NCBI GenBank assembly: GCA_963817395.1
Contig: CAWFOC010000012.1
Coordinates: 124,001 to 188,000, forward strand
Direction of reading: 5' to 3'
Length of the DNA: 64,000 bases
DNA from: CAWGYQ01 sp963817395
GTDB lineage: Bacteria > Acidobacteriota > Vicinamibacteria > Vicinamibacterales > CAVPJW01
Within the stretch, counting starts at the first letter, position 1, and each line of letters begins with the position of its first letter. Under the pieces are notes generated by a model. It worked only from the letters and a program-made list of their open reading frames with translations. It had not been told where the DNA came from and made no database searches. Made by a program: the position numbers and the translations under genes. This document shows positions 29,249-38,271 of the stretch, piece after piece.

Positions 29249-29955
29249 ATGACCGCCCGCCCACTCTGCTGCGCCGCTTCATGCAGCGCCGCACGCGCCA
29301 GAATGCGCGTGGAGTCCAGCGTGGGAAGCGAAGACTGCCGATCGTCGATCAGCAAAGGAATCTCCGTGCATGCAAGGACCACGGCGTCGCTCCCCTGCCT
29401 TTGGCCTTCAGCGATGATGTCGCGGAAGATGGCGCGAGTCGACTCCCTGAATTCGCCGTATACCAGCTCTTCGAGGATGAACTCGTTGATCTGGGCACGC
29501 CTCTCGGGCGGAGGAATGTCCGTGTGGATGCCGAGCGGGTGCAGGGTGCTCGTATACACCGGACCCTCCATCAGGTACTTCGTTCCGAGGATCAGCAGCC
29601 GGCGAAACTCCCGTTGCACCGCGACCTTCCCGACCTCTTCGGCAATGTGCAGCCACGGCAACGGCGACGCGCCACGGACGAGGTCCAGTCCTTGATGAAC
29701 GGTGTTGTCGGGACAGATCAGGAGCTCGGCACCGGCCTGTTCGAGCTTCGCGGCCGAGGCCAGAAGCATCGCGCCCACTTCCGACCATCGGCCGGCTTCG
29801 ATGTGCCGCATGTACTCAGAAAGCGGATAGGTGTGGATTGATACTTCCGGATGTGTGTGCGGACCGAACAGAGCAGCGCCCTCGGCGCAGATGGTCCGAT
29901 AGCACAGCGCCGCTCCCTCCGCGCTGACCGCGACGATGCCGATGTGTCCTGGCAT
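29245..29955 (-). CDS. aspartate/glutamate racemase family protein
   Basis: A 236-residue cofactor-independent racemase fold. The two catalytic cysteines are visible: Cys81 in CPDNTVH and Cys196 in VLACTEIPLL, each in the expected strand-loop context. The N-terminus MPGHIGIVAVSAEGAALCYR is also typical. Members racemise aspartate or glutamate, or related acids; the Glu-rich cell-wall role is not assured since MurI has a different N-terminus. It precedes the SDR gene with a four-base overlap. Confidence 0.9.
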   Translation of the reverse strand: MPGHIGIVAVSAEGAALCYRTICAEGAALFGPHTHPEVSIHTYPLSEYMRHIEAGRWSEVGAMLLASAAKLEQAGAELLICPDNTVHQGLDLVRGASPLPWLHIAEEVGKVAVQREFRRLLILGTKYLMEGPVYTSTLHPLGIHTDIPPPERRAQINEFILEELVYGEFRESTRAIFRDIIAEGQRQGSDAVVLACTEIPLLIDDRQSSLPTLDSTRILARAALHEAAQQSGRAVM

Positions 29956-29989
29956 TCAGCTCTCCGAGACGTTGACCCCGGCCCGGGCA

Positions 29990-30075
29990 CCGGCCCGAAC
30001 GCGAAGGGGGCATTCATCCGCGAGCGGACTGTGCCGCGATCGTCCACAAGCTGCGGGGCGCGCGCCGTGCTCATT
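29990..30075 (-). pseudogene. remnant resembling the 27816 strand-repeat protein
   Basis: About 28 codons on the minus strand read STARAPQLVDDRGTVRSRMN, close to RARALELVDERGRVRSRLDV in the protein at 27816. Nothing else of that protein is found around it, and the sequence runs on into the racemase start. It overlaps the stop of the carbonic-anhydrase tail remnant. I interpret it as a relic of a second copy; the match is short, so this is tentative. Confidence 0.35.
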
Positions 30076-30189
30076 GCAGCACGGGGCGTGCATTCACACG
30101 CTGAACCGGTCGATTGTTGGGATGCTCCAGTACCTTGACTAGCGCCGCAACCTGCTCTCTGGACGCAGAGACAGGCGTTTCACCAGCCC
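30071..30189 (-). pseudogene. duplicated 3' tail of the alpha-carbonic anhydrase gene
   Basis: The last roughly 36 codons of the carbonic anhydrase at 31302 occur again here: ETPVSASREQVAALVKVLEH and NNRPVQRVNARPVLQ followed by TGA. By eye the DNA of the two tails is close to 85 percent identical over about 110 bases, with only a few mismatches in the first 65. No upstream part of an anhydrase is present. The 311-residue gene at 30193 lies between the two tails, so they flank it as direct repeats. Confidence 0.8.
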
Positions 30190-30192
30190 TCG

Positions 30193-31128
30193 TTAGATTG
30201 GCTTCTCTTCGACGACGACGTAAGGAACCGTTGCGTCGATATCGATGCCGACGTAACGAAGTTCGTTCTTCGCCTGCGGTGGTGCGGCACTGGTCTCGAG
30301 GTACGCGTACACATAGATCGCGTACTTGCGATGGCCCAGCGCAAGAAGGTCCTCCAACGCTAATCCGTCGCCTACGCTGGCACTGCCGGCCCCCGGCGCC
30401 TTCACGACATACCCCGTCGTGTTTTGCGACCACACGGGAATGAAGTGATCGCGATCGAGGTGGTACGCCCCCCCACTTTGCGCCCAGCTCTCGACGTAGA
30501 TGCCGAGCCACGCGACAGCGGACGCCGGCGCGGGATCGGTTCCGGTAAAGCTGGCGCTGGTGAGCCACTGCACGTACGGCCGGATGTTGATCTTCGCATC
30601 GCCGTAGCCCGGAATGAAGAACAGACCGGCGCCCACGAGCGCATGCGAGCTCTGACCGGAGTAGGAATACGAATTACACACGAGCTTTCCGTGCTGAATG
30701 ATGTCTGCGTCGCTCGAATGGATGATCGCGTGCGGGCCTTTGTCTTTCCAGGCGAAGCGGTAATACCGCTTCCAGTCCTTGGTATTGCTTTTGTCGGGCC
30801 CATAGACGTGAAACAAGTCCCGCGGCTGGGGAATGACCGGCTCGAACAGATGGTGATGCCCGACGGTCAACAGCGTGGCGGAATCGAATTTTTGAAAGAC
30901 GCTGCCGTGGGTGTGGTGCAGTCGTAGGTCGCCGACGTCCTTCTTGAACGCATCCATGCGTTCACGAACGTGCTCGTGGATCGGCTGACCGCCGGGCGCC
31001 TTCCACACCGGATCTGCGGCGCCGCATCCCGAAGGAAAGCGCCGTGTGAACGCAGCTGACTTCAGCGACTCGAGAGCCGTGGTCACGTCCTGTTCGCCAA
31101 TCTCGCCTTTAACGTTCGGTTCTTTCAT
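30193..31128 (-). CDS. 311-residue protein of unknown function
   Basis: Intact frame from MKEPNVKGEIGEQDVTTALE to VPYVVVEEKPI. No signal peptide or membrane helix. It is rich in His and aromatic residues: LRLHHTHGSVFQKFDS, LLTVGHHHLFEPVIPQPRDL, VCNSYSYSGQSSHALVGAGL, GAYHLDRDHFIPVWSQNTTG. The clustered histidines could bind a metal, but I recognise no family. It is bordered on both sides by copies of the carbonic-anhydrase gene tail, which suggests that it entered or moved here by a duplication or insertion event. A function is not proposed. Confidence 0.7.
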   Translation of the reverse strand: MKEPNVKGEIGEQDVTTALESLKSAAFTRRFPSGCGAADPVWKAPGGQPIHEHVRERMDAFKKDVGDLRLHHTHGSVFQKFDSATLLTVGHHHLFEPVIPQPRDLFHVYGPDKSNTKDWKRYYRFAWKDKGPHAIIHSSDADIIQHGKLVCNSYSYSGQSSHALVGAGLFFIPGYGDAKINIRPYVQWLTSASFTGTDPAPASAVAWLGIYVESWAQSGGAYHLDRDHFIPVWSQNTTGYVVKAPGAGSASVGDGLALEDLLALGHRKYAIYVYAYLETSAAPPQAKNELRYVGIDIDATVPYVVVEEKPI

Positions 31129-31301
31129 CGCGGTCCTCCCGACGATTGATCTGTGCCGCCACTATAAGCCAACGGCGACCGAACGTGAGCACACCGAGCG
31201 TCCTCGGGCAAAATGGTCACCCGCAGACAGCCGAGCTGCTACTTCGCGGGGAGAACTGGCGCCCGGGGGCTCGCAATCATGTGGGCTTCACGCCAGCTCG
31301 A

Positions 31302-32060
31302 TCATTGCAGCACGGGACGTGCATTCACAGGCTGAACCGGTCGATTGTTGGGATGCTCCAGTACCTTGGAAAATGCCGCGACTTGCTCTTTTGATAGAGA
31401 GACAGGCGTCTTGAGGACCAGCCAACGCACACCTTCCGTACAGGGAGGGGTCGTCAGCGAGCCGTTGAAACGATAGTAGTCACGACTGGAGGGCAGCAGC
31501 CGAGCGACGTCGAAGGGCACCGGCAGTCGGTGTTGCTTGCCGGCGTCGTCAGGCAGCATCGACCACAGTGCCGCGAGCACCGAGTTCTCTCTGCCTTCCT
31601 CGAACATCAGCGCAACAACGGCCAGATTGCCGGCCTTGTCCACGTGCACGAGATGCGCCTCCATGGCATATGACTGGCCCTTGATGCGGTTCTCGCTGGG
31701 TGCATGGAAGTGAAACTGATCGAGGCGGAATTGAATGTCATCGACCGTCAGGCTGCTGCCGGGAGCGTAGTTCACTTGAATACCGTGACCGTTGTTCACG
31801 ATGACGTGGCCGCCTGCCTGATACGAGAACTTGATGGGCTCCAGGTCGGCTTCGATGAAGCCGGCCAGATCGATCGGCGACTGGTTCTTGCCCTCGCAGG
31901 CGCGGAATTCAGGCGCCAGTTGGTGCCAGCGCTCAGGCCCGCCTTCGCCTGAATAGGTCCAGTGCACGGTTTGCGCGGTCAGTGCGACTCCGGTTGCAAG
32001 CAGCAGGCCGCTCAGGAGCAGTGAGCCGAGGAGGGTTCTCAGGCGCCATGGTTCAGGCAT
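31302..32060 (-). CDS. periplasmic alpha-carbonic anhydrase
   Basis: A 252-residue protein with a signal peptide (LLGSLLLSGLLLATGVALTA) and the alpha-class fold. QSPIDL is at 60-65, the zinc ligands are His117 and His119 (QFHFHAPSEN) and His136 (EAHLVH), and the NGSLTTPPCTEGVRW segment near the C-terminus is strongly conserved in the class. It hydrates CO2 in the periplasm. Length and all catalytic segments are normal. Its last 36 codons are duplicated at 30071. Confidence 0.93.
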   Translation of the reverse strand: MPEPWRLRTLLGSLLLSGLLLATGVALTAQTVHWTYSGEGGPERWHQLAPEFRACEGKNQSPIDLAGFIEADLEPIKFSYQAGGHVIVNNGHGIQVNYAPGSSLTVDDIQFRLDQFHFHAPSENRIKGQSYAMEAHLVHVDKAGNLAVVALMFEEGRENSVLAALWSMLPDDAGKQHRLPVPFDVARLLPSSRDYYRFNGSLTTPPCTEGVRWLVLKTPVSLSKEQVAAFSKVLEHPNNRPVQPVNARPVLQ

Positions 32061-32113
32061 AGACTCACCTCTGGGTCGATTCAGGCTTTTGCAGACCCTC
32101 GCAAGGAGGCTCC

Positions 32114-32882
32114 ATGCAACGTCCGGTCACCTTCAAGTCCAGTGTCGGATTTCTTGTTGTGCTCGGTCTCGTCTGCACCATGTCGGCTCAGCAGCCTGCA
32201 CCAGAGCAGGGCGGCCAGGCGCCGAGACAAGGCGGCACGGGTGCGCCGAGGGCGTCGGCGCTGCCGATCGTTCTTCGACGTCAACTTCGTACGCCCCGCC
32301 AGCCAGACGGGCCAGACGAAACTGGTCCAGGACAATATCGGCGACCCGAACCTCGAGCTCAAACAGTACGGCCTGCATGAGAGCTGTCTGCTCACGTCTG
32401 GGAATCCCGGCAGCGAGACCTCGCCATTCAGCGTGTGGTCGGGAGAATGCGAGCGGCCATTCGCGACGCTCTTCCGGCACAAGGCGAACTTCGTCGACCT
32501 CACCGGCACGGCCAAGATCCGGTGGACCCTCAAGACGTCTGGATTCCACGTGGTTCGGCCGGTCGTGAAGCTGGCGGACGGCACGATGCTCGTGGGGGAG
32601 ACGGCTGCCACGTCGGTGCCGATGCTCGTTCAGAGCGAGGTGCCGGTCGGGGCCATCCGCTGGATCAACCTGGACCCGAAGCGTGTCGTCACGATGGGCT
32701 TCAAGGGCGCTCCCTTCAGTGAGATCTGGGTCGCTACCGTCGATCTCAGCCGCGTCGACGAAGTCGGCTTCGCCGATCTCATGCCGGCCAGCGGACACGG
32801 CACCGGCGGGTATATCCATGTGAGCCAGTTTCAGGTCTACGGCCGTGCCGTTCCGCGGGCCGCGACTACCGGCAGCCACTAG
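32114..32882 (+). CDS. secreted hypothetical protein, one frameshift
   Basis: Starts MQRPVTFKSSVGFLVVLGLV with a signal peptide, then a Gln/Pro/Gly-rich linker (QPAPEQGGQAPRQGG). After a correction near 32265 the mature domain reads FFDVNFVRPASQTGQTKLVQ, ECERPFATLFRHKANFVDLT, IRWTLKTSGFHVVRPVVKLA and GYIHVSQFQVYGRAVPR. About 255 residues in all. The FFDVNFVRP start and beta-rich body resemble carbohydrate-binding-like jelly-roll proteins found in Acidobacteriota, but no family name is certain. Divergent from the carbonic anhydrase, so the 50-base gap holds both promoters. Confidence 0.6.
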
Positions 32883-32928
32883 TTCGCACCTCGACGCGTC
32901 CTTCGTCGCTGCCTCCGTGTTTTGGCAT

Positions 32929-33300
32929 TCAGGCCGCGGCATGAACCGAGCGTCTGCGATATGCGAGCCCTGCAAGCATTGACAAGTAGATCACGTGCAG
33001 CAGCAGCGGCTCGCCGACATCACCGATGACCCCAAGGTAGACGCTCAATGTCAGGCTCGCGACGGCGCTGGCCGCCAGAGCTCGCCCGTTGGTCGGCAAA
33101 TGACGGCTGGCCCAGAGGTTGACCGCGCCGGTCGCGATCAGCATTCCGGCAGTGGCGAACTGGAGGGGCGGTTGTGTGCTGGTCGCGACAGCAAACGCAA
33201 GCCCCACACCGCCGATCAGCATCACTCCGCCGAGCAGCGCCGCAGACCAGGCCGCGAAGATTGACAGGACATGTGCGAGGTCAAGACGTCGATCGGTCAC
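32929..33300 (-). CDS. small integral membrane protein
   Basis: About 123 residues from a GTG at 33300 with four hydrophobic stretches: SIFAAWSAALLGGVMLIGGV, QFATAGMLIATGAVNLWASR, ALAASAVASLTLSVYLGVIG and LLLHVIYLSMLAGLAYRRRS. No family recognised. It starts 15 bases after the stop of the beta-lactamase-fold gene, so it is probably in the same transcript. An alternative TTG start at 33318 would overlap that gene. Confidence 0.55.
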   Translation of the reverse strand: MTDRRLDLAHVLSIFAAWSAALLGGVMLIGGVGLAFAVATSTQPPLQFATAGMLIATGAVNLWASRHLPTNGRALAASAVASLTLSVYLGVIGDVGEPLLLHVIYLSMLAGLAYRRRSVHAAA

Positions 33301-33314
33301 GATAGAGTCCCAGC

Positions 33315-34583
33315 TCAATTCCGACGCGCGCCGGCGAGTTGATAGACGCCGCGCTCGAAGGTGTCGTAGATCGCGAGCGCCTTGGTGTCGGCAAACGGGA
33401 GGAATTGCATCATGACGACGCCCGCGATGCCACGCGCCGGATCGATCCAGAAGTAGGTGTTGTAGAGACCGCCCCAGCTCAGGCTGCCCGCTGACCGCTT
33501 GCCGGCGCACGTGACTGGTCGTGAGGAGGAATCCGAGTCCCCACTTGTCCTTCCCGTCGTTGATGAACGTGAAGTCCATGCTTCGATCCGGCTGAGCGGT
33601 CTTCAACGCGGGAACGCCAACCTCACCAATGTGATTCCTGCTCATCAGCGCGACCGTGTCGGCGGACAGAATCCGCGCGCCATCGAGCGTGCCGCCGTTC
33701 AGGATCATCCGCTCGAAGCGGATGTAGTCGCTCGCCGTCGACGAGAGCCCGCCACCGCCGTTGAACGTCGTGACGGGACGCTGCGGCTGATTGGGCTGCT
33801 CGGTGAGCGGCGCATCGGCACGGCCATCCTGACGCCGGTGGACCGTCACGAGACGCGCCTGCTTGGTCTCGGGCACGTTGTAGAAGGTGTCGGACATCCC
33901 GAGCGGCGTGAAGATGCGCTCGCGGAAATACTCCTCCAGGTTCTTGCCGGAAAGCTTCTCAACCAGCCGCCCGATCCAATCGACGCCCGTTCCATAGATC
34001 CACTGTGTCCCCGGCTCGAAGAGCAACGGACCCGCCTCATACTTCTCGCCCTCGCGCGGCTTGAAGTCGCGCACGATCGGACTCGTGAATCCGTATCCGA
34101 GCCCGGACGTGTGGGTGAGGAGATGCCGAATCGTGACCTTCTTCGCCGCCGGCCGCACTCGGTATGCGCCGGTGGCGTTGTCGAACGATTCGAACACCAT
34201 CAGGTTTGCCAGCTCGGGCAGGTACTTCTCCGCCGGATCGTCGAGGGCGAAGCGGCCCTGTTCGTACAGCTGCATCGCGGCGACCGAGGTGACCGCCTTG
34301 GTCATCGAGGCGATTCGGAAGATGCGCATCCGCGGTCATCGGACGCGCGCGTCCGACCTCCGCCTTGCCGAACACTCCCTGGTACAGAATGCGGTCGCGG
34401 GTGGCGGCCATGACGACGAGCCCGGGCACATCGCCGCGACGCGACGGCCGCGGACAGCTTCTCATCGAGCGACGCAGACGGCGCGAGAGGCCGCCCGTCC
34501 TGAGACGGCGCTGTGGCGTGGATTCCGGTGGCCAGAACGAGGCCTGCGGCAACAACCGCGATGGATACGACTCGTCGAAGCAT
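33315..34583 (-). CDS. beta-lactamase family serine hydrolase (class C/EstB-like), exported, frameshifted
   Basis: The start at 34583 (MLRRVVSIAVVAAGLVLATG) is a signal peptide. Corrections near 34440, 34320 and 33510 join RILYQGVFGKAEVGRA, the catalytic RIASMTKAVTSVAAMQLYEQ (Ser-x-x-Lys), PAEKYLPELANLMVFE, the Tyr-x-Asn-like YGTGVDWIGRLVEKL and the closing SAGSLSWGGLYNTYFWIDPA and GVVMMQFLPFADTKALAIYD. The family contains esterases and D-Ala-D-Ala-type peptidases; a true beta-lactamase role is not implied. The stop at 33315 comes from the corrected frame. Confidence 0.83.
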
Positions 34584-34689
34584 GCTGGCGACTCCCACGA
34601 CTGAACCGGCCTACTGGTGCCCGCGTTGCTCGACGAGCACTGCGGTTCCGCTAGGCCGACACCATCAGCATCCCGTTGCCTGAGATCCT

Positions 34690-36246
34690 TCATTCTAGCT
34701 GCTGCCCGTACGCTCTCGGTAGGTGGCGAGAACGGGGATGAGCGCGCGGACGCTCTGGACGTTCATCGGCCGGGAACGTCCAGTGAACCACCGCGAGCGC
34801 GACAGGCATCGTGCTCAAGAGACGGAAGGCAATCGTCGTATAGGAATCGCTGTCGAGAAGAACACCCAACGCCATCTGCGAGGACAGCGTGGCGATGAAC
34901 ATGAGCACGCCCGGAAGCACGCTTTGTCGCAGCCACGTGCTCAACGGCAGACCGAGTGTGCGACAGAGATACCGGGGCAACACGATCAGTCCGATGGTCA
35001 GCGCCGGAATCGCCGTCGCCAACGCCACGCCCGTCAGTCCCATGCGAGGCGCCAGCCACAGGCTGAGCGCCAGATTCAGACCGGCCTCGACTCCGAGCAC
35101 GATACCGGGGACCCTGAGCACGTGCATGGCCTGATAGAACGGCAGCGGCACCTGGACGGACAACGCCTGCGCGAACATCGCGACCGACAAGTACACCAGC
35201 AACCACTGTGCGGAGCCCCCGTATTCCGGGCCCACCCAGCGCGTCAGGAACGAAGGTCCGATGGCGATGAGCAGTGCCGCGAGCCAGCCGGTGAGCAGGC
35301 ATCCAACACGGGCGGTCTTCACGAACGTCTCGCGCACGCCCGTCGTCGCATCCTGCCCCAGCGTCAGTTTCTCGACGCGCGGGAGCAGCACGCCGACGAA
35401 TCCGCCAACCGCCAGCCTGGCGAACTCCACGAGCTGGAGCGGCAGCGCAAACATGGCCACGCTCGCCGCGCCAAGCGTGATGCCGATGACCGTCGTGTCG
35501 GTGTAGTTGATCAGCTTGATCGCCAGCAGGACGAACGCCGATTGCAACCCGAACCCGTAGAGCCGGCCGAGCTCGAACCGCGTCGGCCTCGCCGGTCTGA
35601 TCGTGATGCCGCCCACGTGTCTCTCCGCGACGATGCCGAGCGCGATCGCCTCCACGGCACCCATCCCGGCGGAAATCCAGGCCATCGTCAGCAACGGATC
35701 GTGGCCGCGCTGGAGAAGCAGGGGCGTCGCGATCAGGCGCGCGACGAGGGCTGAGAGGTGGACACCGTTGACGAGGTCGAAGCGATCATAACCGCACAGG
35801 AGTCCGGAGTACACCGTCGCAATGAACATCAGCCAGACACGCACGCCGAGCAGCGCGCAGGTCAGCGGCACCGCCGCCGTGGCCCCGGCGCTGAGCGGTT
35901 CCGCAAACACGTCGGGGAGGACCGCGCCCAGCCAGAGGAGGAGCGCAAACGCCGCGGCACCCTTCGCGAAATAGAGCGTGGCGATCACGCGCATCAGGCG
36001 TTTGATGGCGGGGCGATCGTCGCGCGCGAGGAACTGCGCAACGTACTTGATGTAGGCGACTCCCAGGTCGAGATAGAACATCTCGGCATACGCGAGGAGC
36101 CCGTTCAGGAAGGACCAGACGCCGTACAGCTCGGTGTCGAGCGTCCGAACGACGAACGGCGTGATCGCGAGCGCGTAGACGCCCGAGACCGCGAGCACCA
36201 GCCAGTTCGAAACGACGTTACGGGCGAGCGACTGGCGTCCTGTCAC
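34690..36246 (-). CDS. polysaccharide biosynthesis protein, Wzx/MATE-type flippase
   Basis: A 518-residue intact membrane protein with about 12-14 helices (ARNVVSNWLVLAVSGVYALA at the start, LRQSVLPGVLMFIATLSSQM near the end). The opening layout (N-terminal helix ending in FVVRTLDTELYGVWSFLNGL) is the pattern of oligosaccharide-repeat flippases in the MOP superfamily, which move lipid-linked glycans across the inner membrane. No glycosyltransferase cluster is next to it, so its glycan is unknown. The C-terminal tail is short and Arg-rich. Confidence 0.85.
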   Translation of the reverse strand: MTGRQSLARNVVSNWLVLAVSGVYALAITPFVVRTLDTELYGVWSFLNGLLAYAEMFYLDLGVAYIKYVAQFLARDDRPAIKRLMRVIATLYFAKGAAAFALLLWLGAVLPDVFAEPLSAGATAAVPLTCALLGVRVWLMFIATVYSGLLCGYDRFDLVNGVHLSALVARLIATPLLLQRGHDPLLTMAWISAGMGAVEAIALGIVAERHVGGITIRPARPTRFELGRLYGFGLQSAFVLLAIKLINYTDTTVIGITLGAASVAMFALPLQLVEFARLAVGGFVGVLLPRVEKLTLGQDATTGVRETFVKTARVGCLLTGWLAALLIAIGPSFLTRWVGPEYGGSAQWLLVYLSVAMFAQALSVQVPLPFYQAMHVLRVPGIVLGVEAGLNLALSLWLAPRMGLTGVALATAIPALTIGLIVLPRYLCRTLGLPLSTWLRQSVLPGVLMFIATLSSQMALGVLLDSDSYTTIAFRLLSTMPVALAVVHWTFPADERPERPRAHPRSRHLPRAYGQQLE

Positions 36247-36338
36247 GAGGCCGGACTACCCGCGCGGCTGCCGCCGCGAGCGTCGCTGGAGAGCTGCCAT
36301 GTGTGCTGGCCGTCTAGTGCGTGAGCGCCGGCATCGCG

Positions 36339-36821
36339 TCACGGGGTCGATGGACGCGATTCAACGAGTCGACTCCGCGCCGACTCCCGCCGGCCGCTCG
36401 CCGGAACCAGCCGGCCCACCGATCCGAGGCCGTGCGGTGGCATTCCGCTGTAGACCGTCTCGTATTCGCCGGCGCGCACCTGATAGGTCTCATGCCAGAT
36501 GCCCACATCGCCCCGGCTTTTCCCTATGCGCTCGTTGAAGGCGACCCATGCCGGCCAGTGCTGCCGGTCACGGTTCTGCGCGTACGATTCCAGATGGTCG
36601 AATGAGCGCCAGTACTGCACGATCACGCCAACAGTGTTGATGCAGCCGAGAAACCCGCTCTCGGGATTCGCCGCGAGCTCCTTGAGCATGCGTGGCATTG
36701 CGAGGAATACGGGCAGCCACTTGTGAACCTTCCAGGGCTTGTTGACACGCATGCCGATCAGAAACACGACGAAGTCGCCACTGATCTCGGCGGTCATTCT
36801 GCTCGGAATCACGCGGGTCAT
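36339..36821 (-). CDS. DUF4188 domain-containing protein
   Basis: A 160-residue intact protein. The segments MTAEISGDFVVFLIGMRVNK, KWLPVFLAMPRMLKELAANP, GVIVQYWRSFDHLESYAQNR and HWPAWVAFNERIGKSRGDVG, then GIWHETYQVRAGEYETVYSG, are the DUF4188 pattern. The family is related to small alpha-beta-barrel monooxygenases; no reaction is known for it. The Arg/Ser-rich tail may be beyond the domain. It starts 33 bases upstream of the cupin gene end on the opposite direction of reading. Confidence 0.8.
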   Translation of the reverse strand: MTRVIPSRMTAEISGDFVVFLIGMRVNKPWKVHKWLPVFLAMPRMLKELAANPESGFLGCINTVGVIVQYWRSFDHLESYAQNRDRQHWPAWVAFNERIGKSRGDVGIWHETYQVRAGEYETVYSGMPPHGLGSVGRLVPASGRRESARSRLVESRPSTP

Positions 36822-36854
36822 ATTGCTGCTCCTGTGGCCATCACTGAGGAGCGT

Positions 36855-37565
36855 CTACTGCTTCGCTCGCCTCGCCTCCTCCGCCATGGCCTTGGCTTCG
36901 GGAGTCGTGAACGGGAAGTAGTCCAGCACGTCGTACTCCCACACGTTGGTCGGGAAAATGACGACGAGCTCCGCGACCTCGTTATCCAGGTTCTGGAACG
37001 AATGAGGCACGCCGGGAGGAATGTTGATGATGTACGGCCCCTCTTTGACGAACAACTTGTCGCCCAGGGCGTAGATGACCTTCTGCCCCTTCAGGAGCAC
37101 GTGCGACTCCTCGCCCTTGTGGCTGTGCATCGGCGGCGCGCCGCCTGGCGCCGTGTAGGTGATGCCGATGGTCAGGTTCTGATAGCCGTGCCTCTGTCCT
37201 TCCATCACGTGCACGTACTCGCCGGGGCCCGGGTTGATCACGTCCAGATCGCTCTTCGACAGAGCGAAGTCCTTGACGTCGGTCATCGCCGGTGGCTTGA
37301 ACGGCCCGGGCACCCGTCGGGTTTCCAGCACCTTGTAGGAATGGTGCTGTGCATTGAGCTGCCTCTGCGCGTCGTCGACGTCGAGGATCAACTCGCCGTG
37401 CTCGATCCGCTCACCCGGCTGTGCATCTGACGGCGCATGGTTCACGACAGGTTCTGGCAGCAGCGGTGCCTTCTCTTCTGCAGGGGGCGGTGCAGCCGCG
37501 GAACACCTCAGAAGGATCAAGGCCATGCCGAGCAGGCCGACGAGGTGTGGTAAACGTTTAGTCAT
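36855..37565 (-). CDS. cupin-domain lipoprotein
   Basis: A 236-residue protein with a lipoprotein signal (VGLLGMALILLRCSAAAPPP, Cys at the lipobox). The cupin barrel has AMTDVKDFALSKSDLDVINP, APPMHSHKGEESHVLLKGQK (motif 1 with two His and a Glu) and PYIINIPPGVPHSFQNLDNE (motif 2 with His). The three ligands for a metal are thus present. The start at 37565 is chosen because it gives the lipobox; the same frame is open upstream into the DUF3291 gene. Location: outer face of a membrane. Substrate unknown. Confidence 0.82.
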   Translation of the reverse strand: MTKRLPHLVGLLGMALILLRCSAAAPPPAEEKAPLLPEPVVNHAPSDAQPGERIEHGELILDVDDAQRQLNAQHHSYKVLETRRVPGPFKPPAMTDVKDFALSKSDLDVINPGPGEYVHVMEGQRHGYQNLTIGITYTAPGGAPPMHSHKGEESHVLLKGQKVIYALGDKLFVKEGPYIINIPPGVPHSFQNLDNEVAELVVIFPTNVWEYDVLDYFPFTTPEAKAMAEEARRAKQ

Positions 37566-37618
37566 CGTTCGCTGTCTCCCGTTAGCCGCTGCCACTCTCG
37601 ATTCGGCCCAGGCCGACG

Positions 37619-38123
37619 TCAGGTGGCCCAGTCGCACAGTTCCGCTCTGACGTCCGCCACCGCACCGACAGGCCCATCCGGGGGCGAACATGGCTTTCTG
37701 AATGTAAAGGCGTTCGGCGAGGGTCCGTGTTCCTTCAGGCGCTGCGAGACGCTCGAGGGCCTCGGTGACGGTGGGAACGTGGCCGACCGGAATCCACCAC
37801 AGCGCGAGGATCGGGCCTTCGATGGGCTCAAACCATTGCTGCCTGTCTCGAAGCGGGCCGGCGTGGGCGCTCCGGTAGACGAACTGCTGAAGCGTTTCGA
37901 GCGACTCCCAGACGGACAGGTTGATGGCCATGCGCTCGTCGGCGAACGCTCGAATCGCCATGGCATTGCCGGCTTCGGTCTGGAGCCGCCACACGAATCC
38001 TGGCGAACGGTCGGCCAGGGCGTTGATGGTATCCAGTTGAGAGCGGAATCCCTCCATGAGCGGGTCTTCGAGCGGCGCCCGGATGCGTCCGATGTTCACC
38101 TGCGCCAAGTGATACCGAGCCAC
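37619..38123 (-). CDS. DUF3291 domain-containing protein, one frameshift
   Basis: A GTG at 38123 with GGGGAG upstream starts ARYHLAQVNIGRIRAPLEDP, followed by FVWRLQTEAGNAMAIRAFAD, RMAINLSVWESLETLQQFVY and HVPTVTEALERL. This is the DUF3291 pattern (SAM-fold-free, dimeric alpha-beta barrel). In the uncorrected frame the C-terminus is unlike the family; a shift near 37745 gives GPSPNAFTFRKPCSPPDG and a stop at 37619, which fits. The 505-base length confirms one extra or missing base. Function unknown. Confidence 0.72.
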
Positions 38124-38271
38124 CGACTCTCCCCTTACTTCCGTGCCGCCCACGTCCGCGATCCGTCTGACTCCGGCCGCGTTTCACGGCAGAGCGCCGT
38201 TTCACGGCGGAGCGTCATCTTTGCCCCGGCTCGGACGCCGCCTCCACCATGCCGTCGCCGAATCCAGGCGC

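Noticed and set aside
36855..38153. A single 432-residue DUF3291-cupin fusion
   Set aside because: The cupin has its own lipoprotein signal peptide at 37565, and a frame correction near 37745 gives the DUF3291 gene its own normal end.
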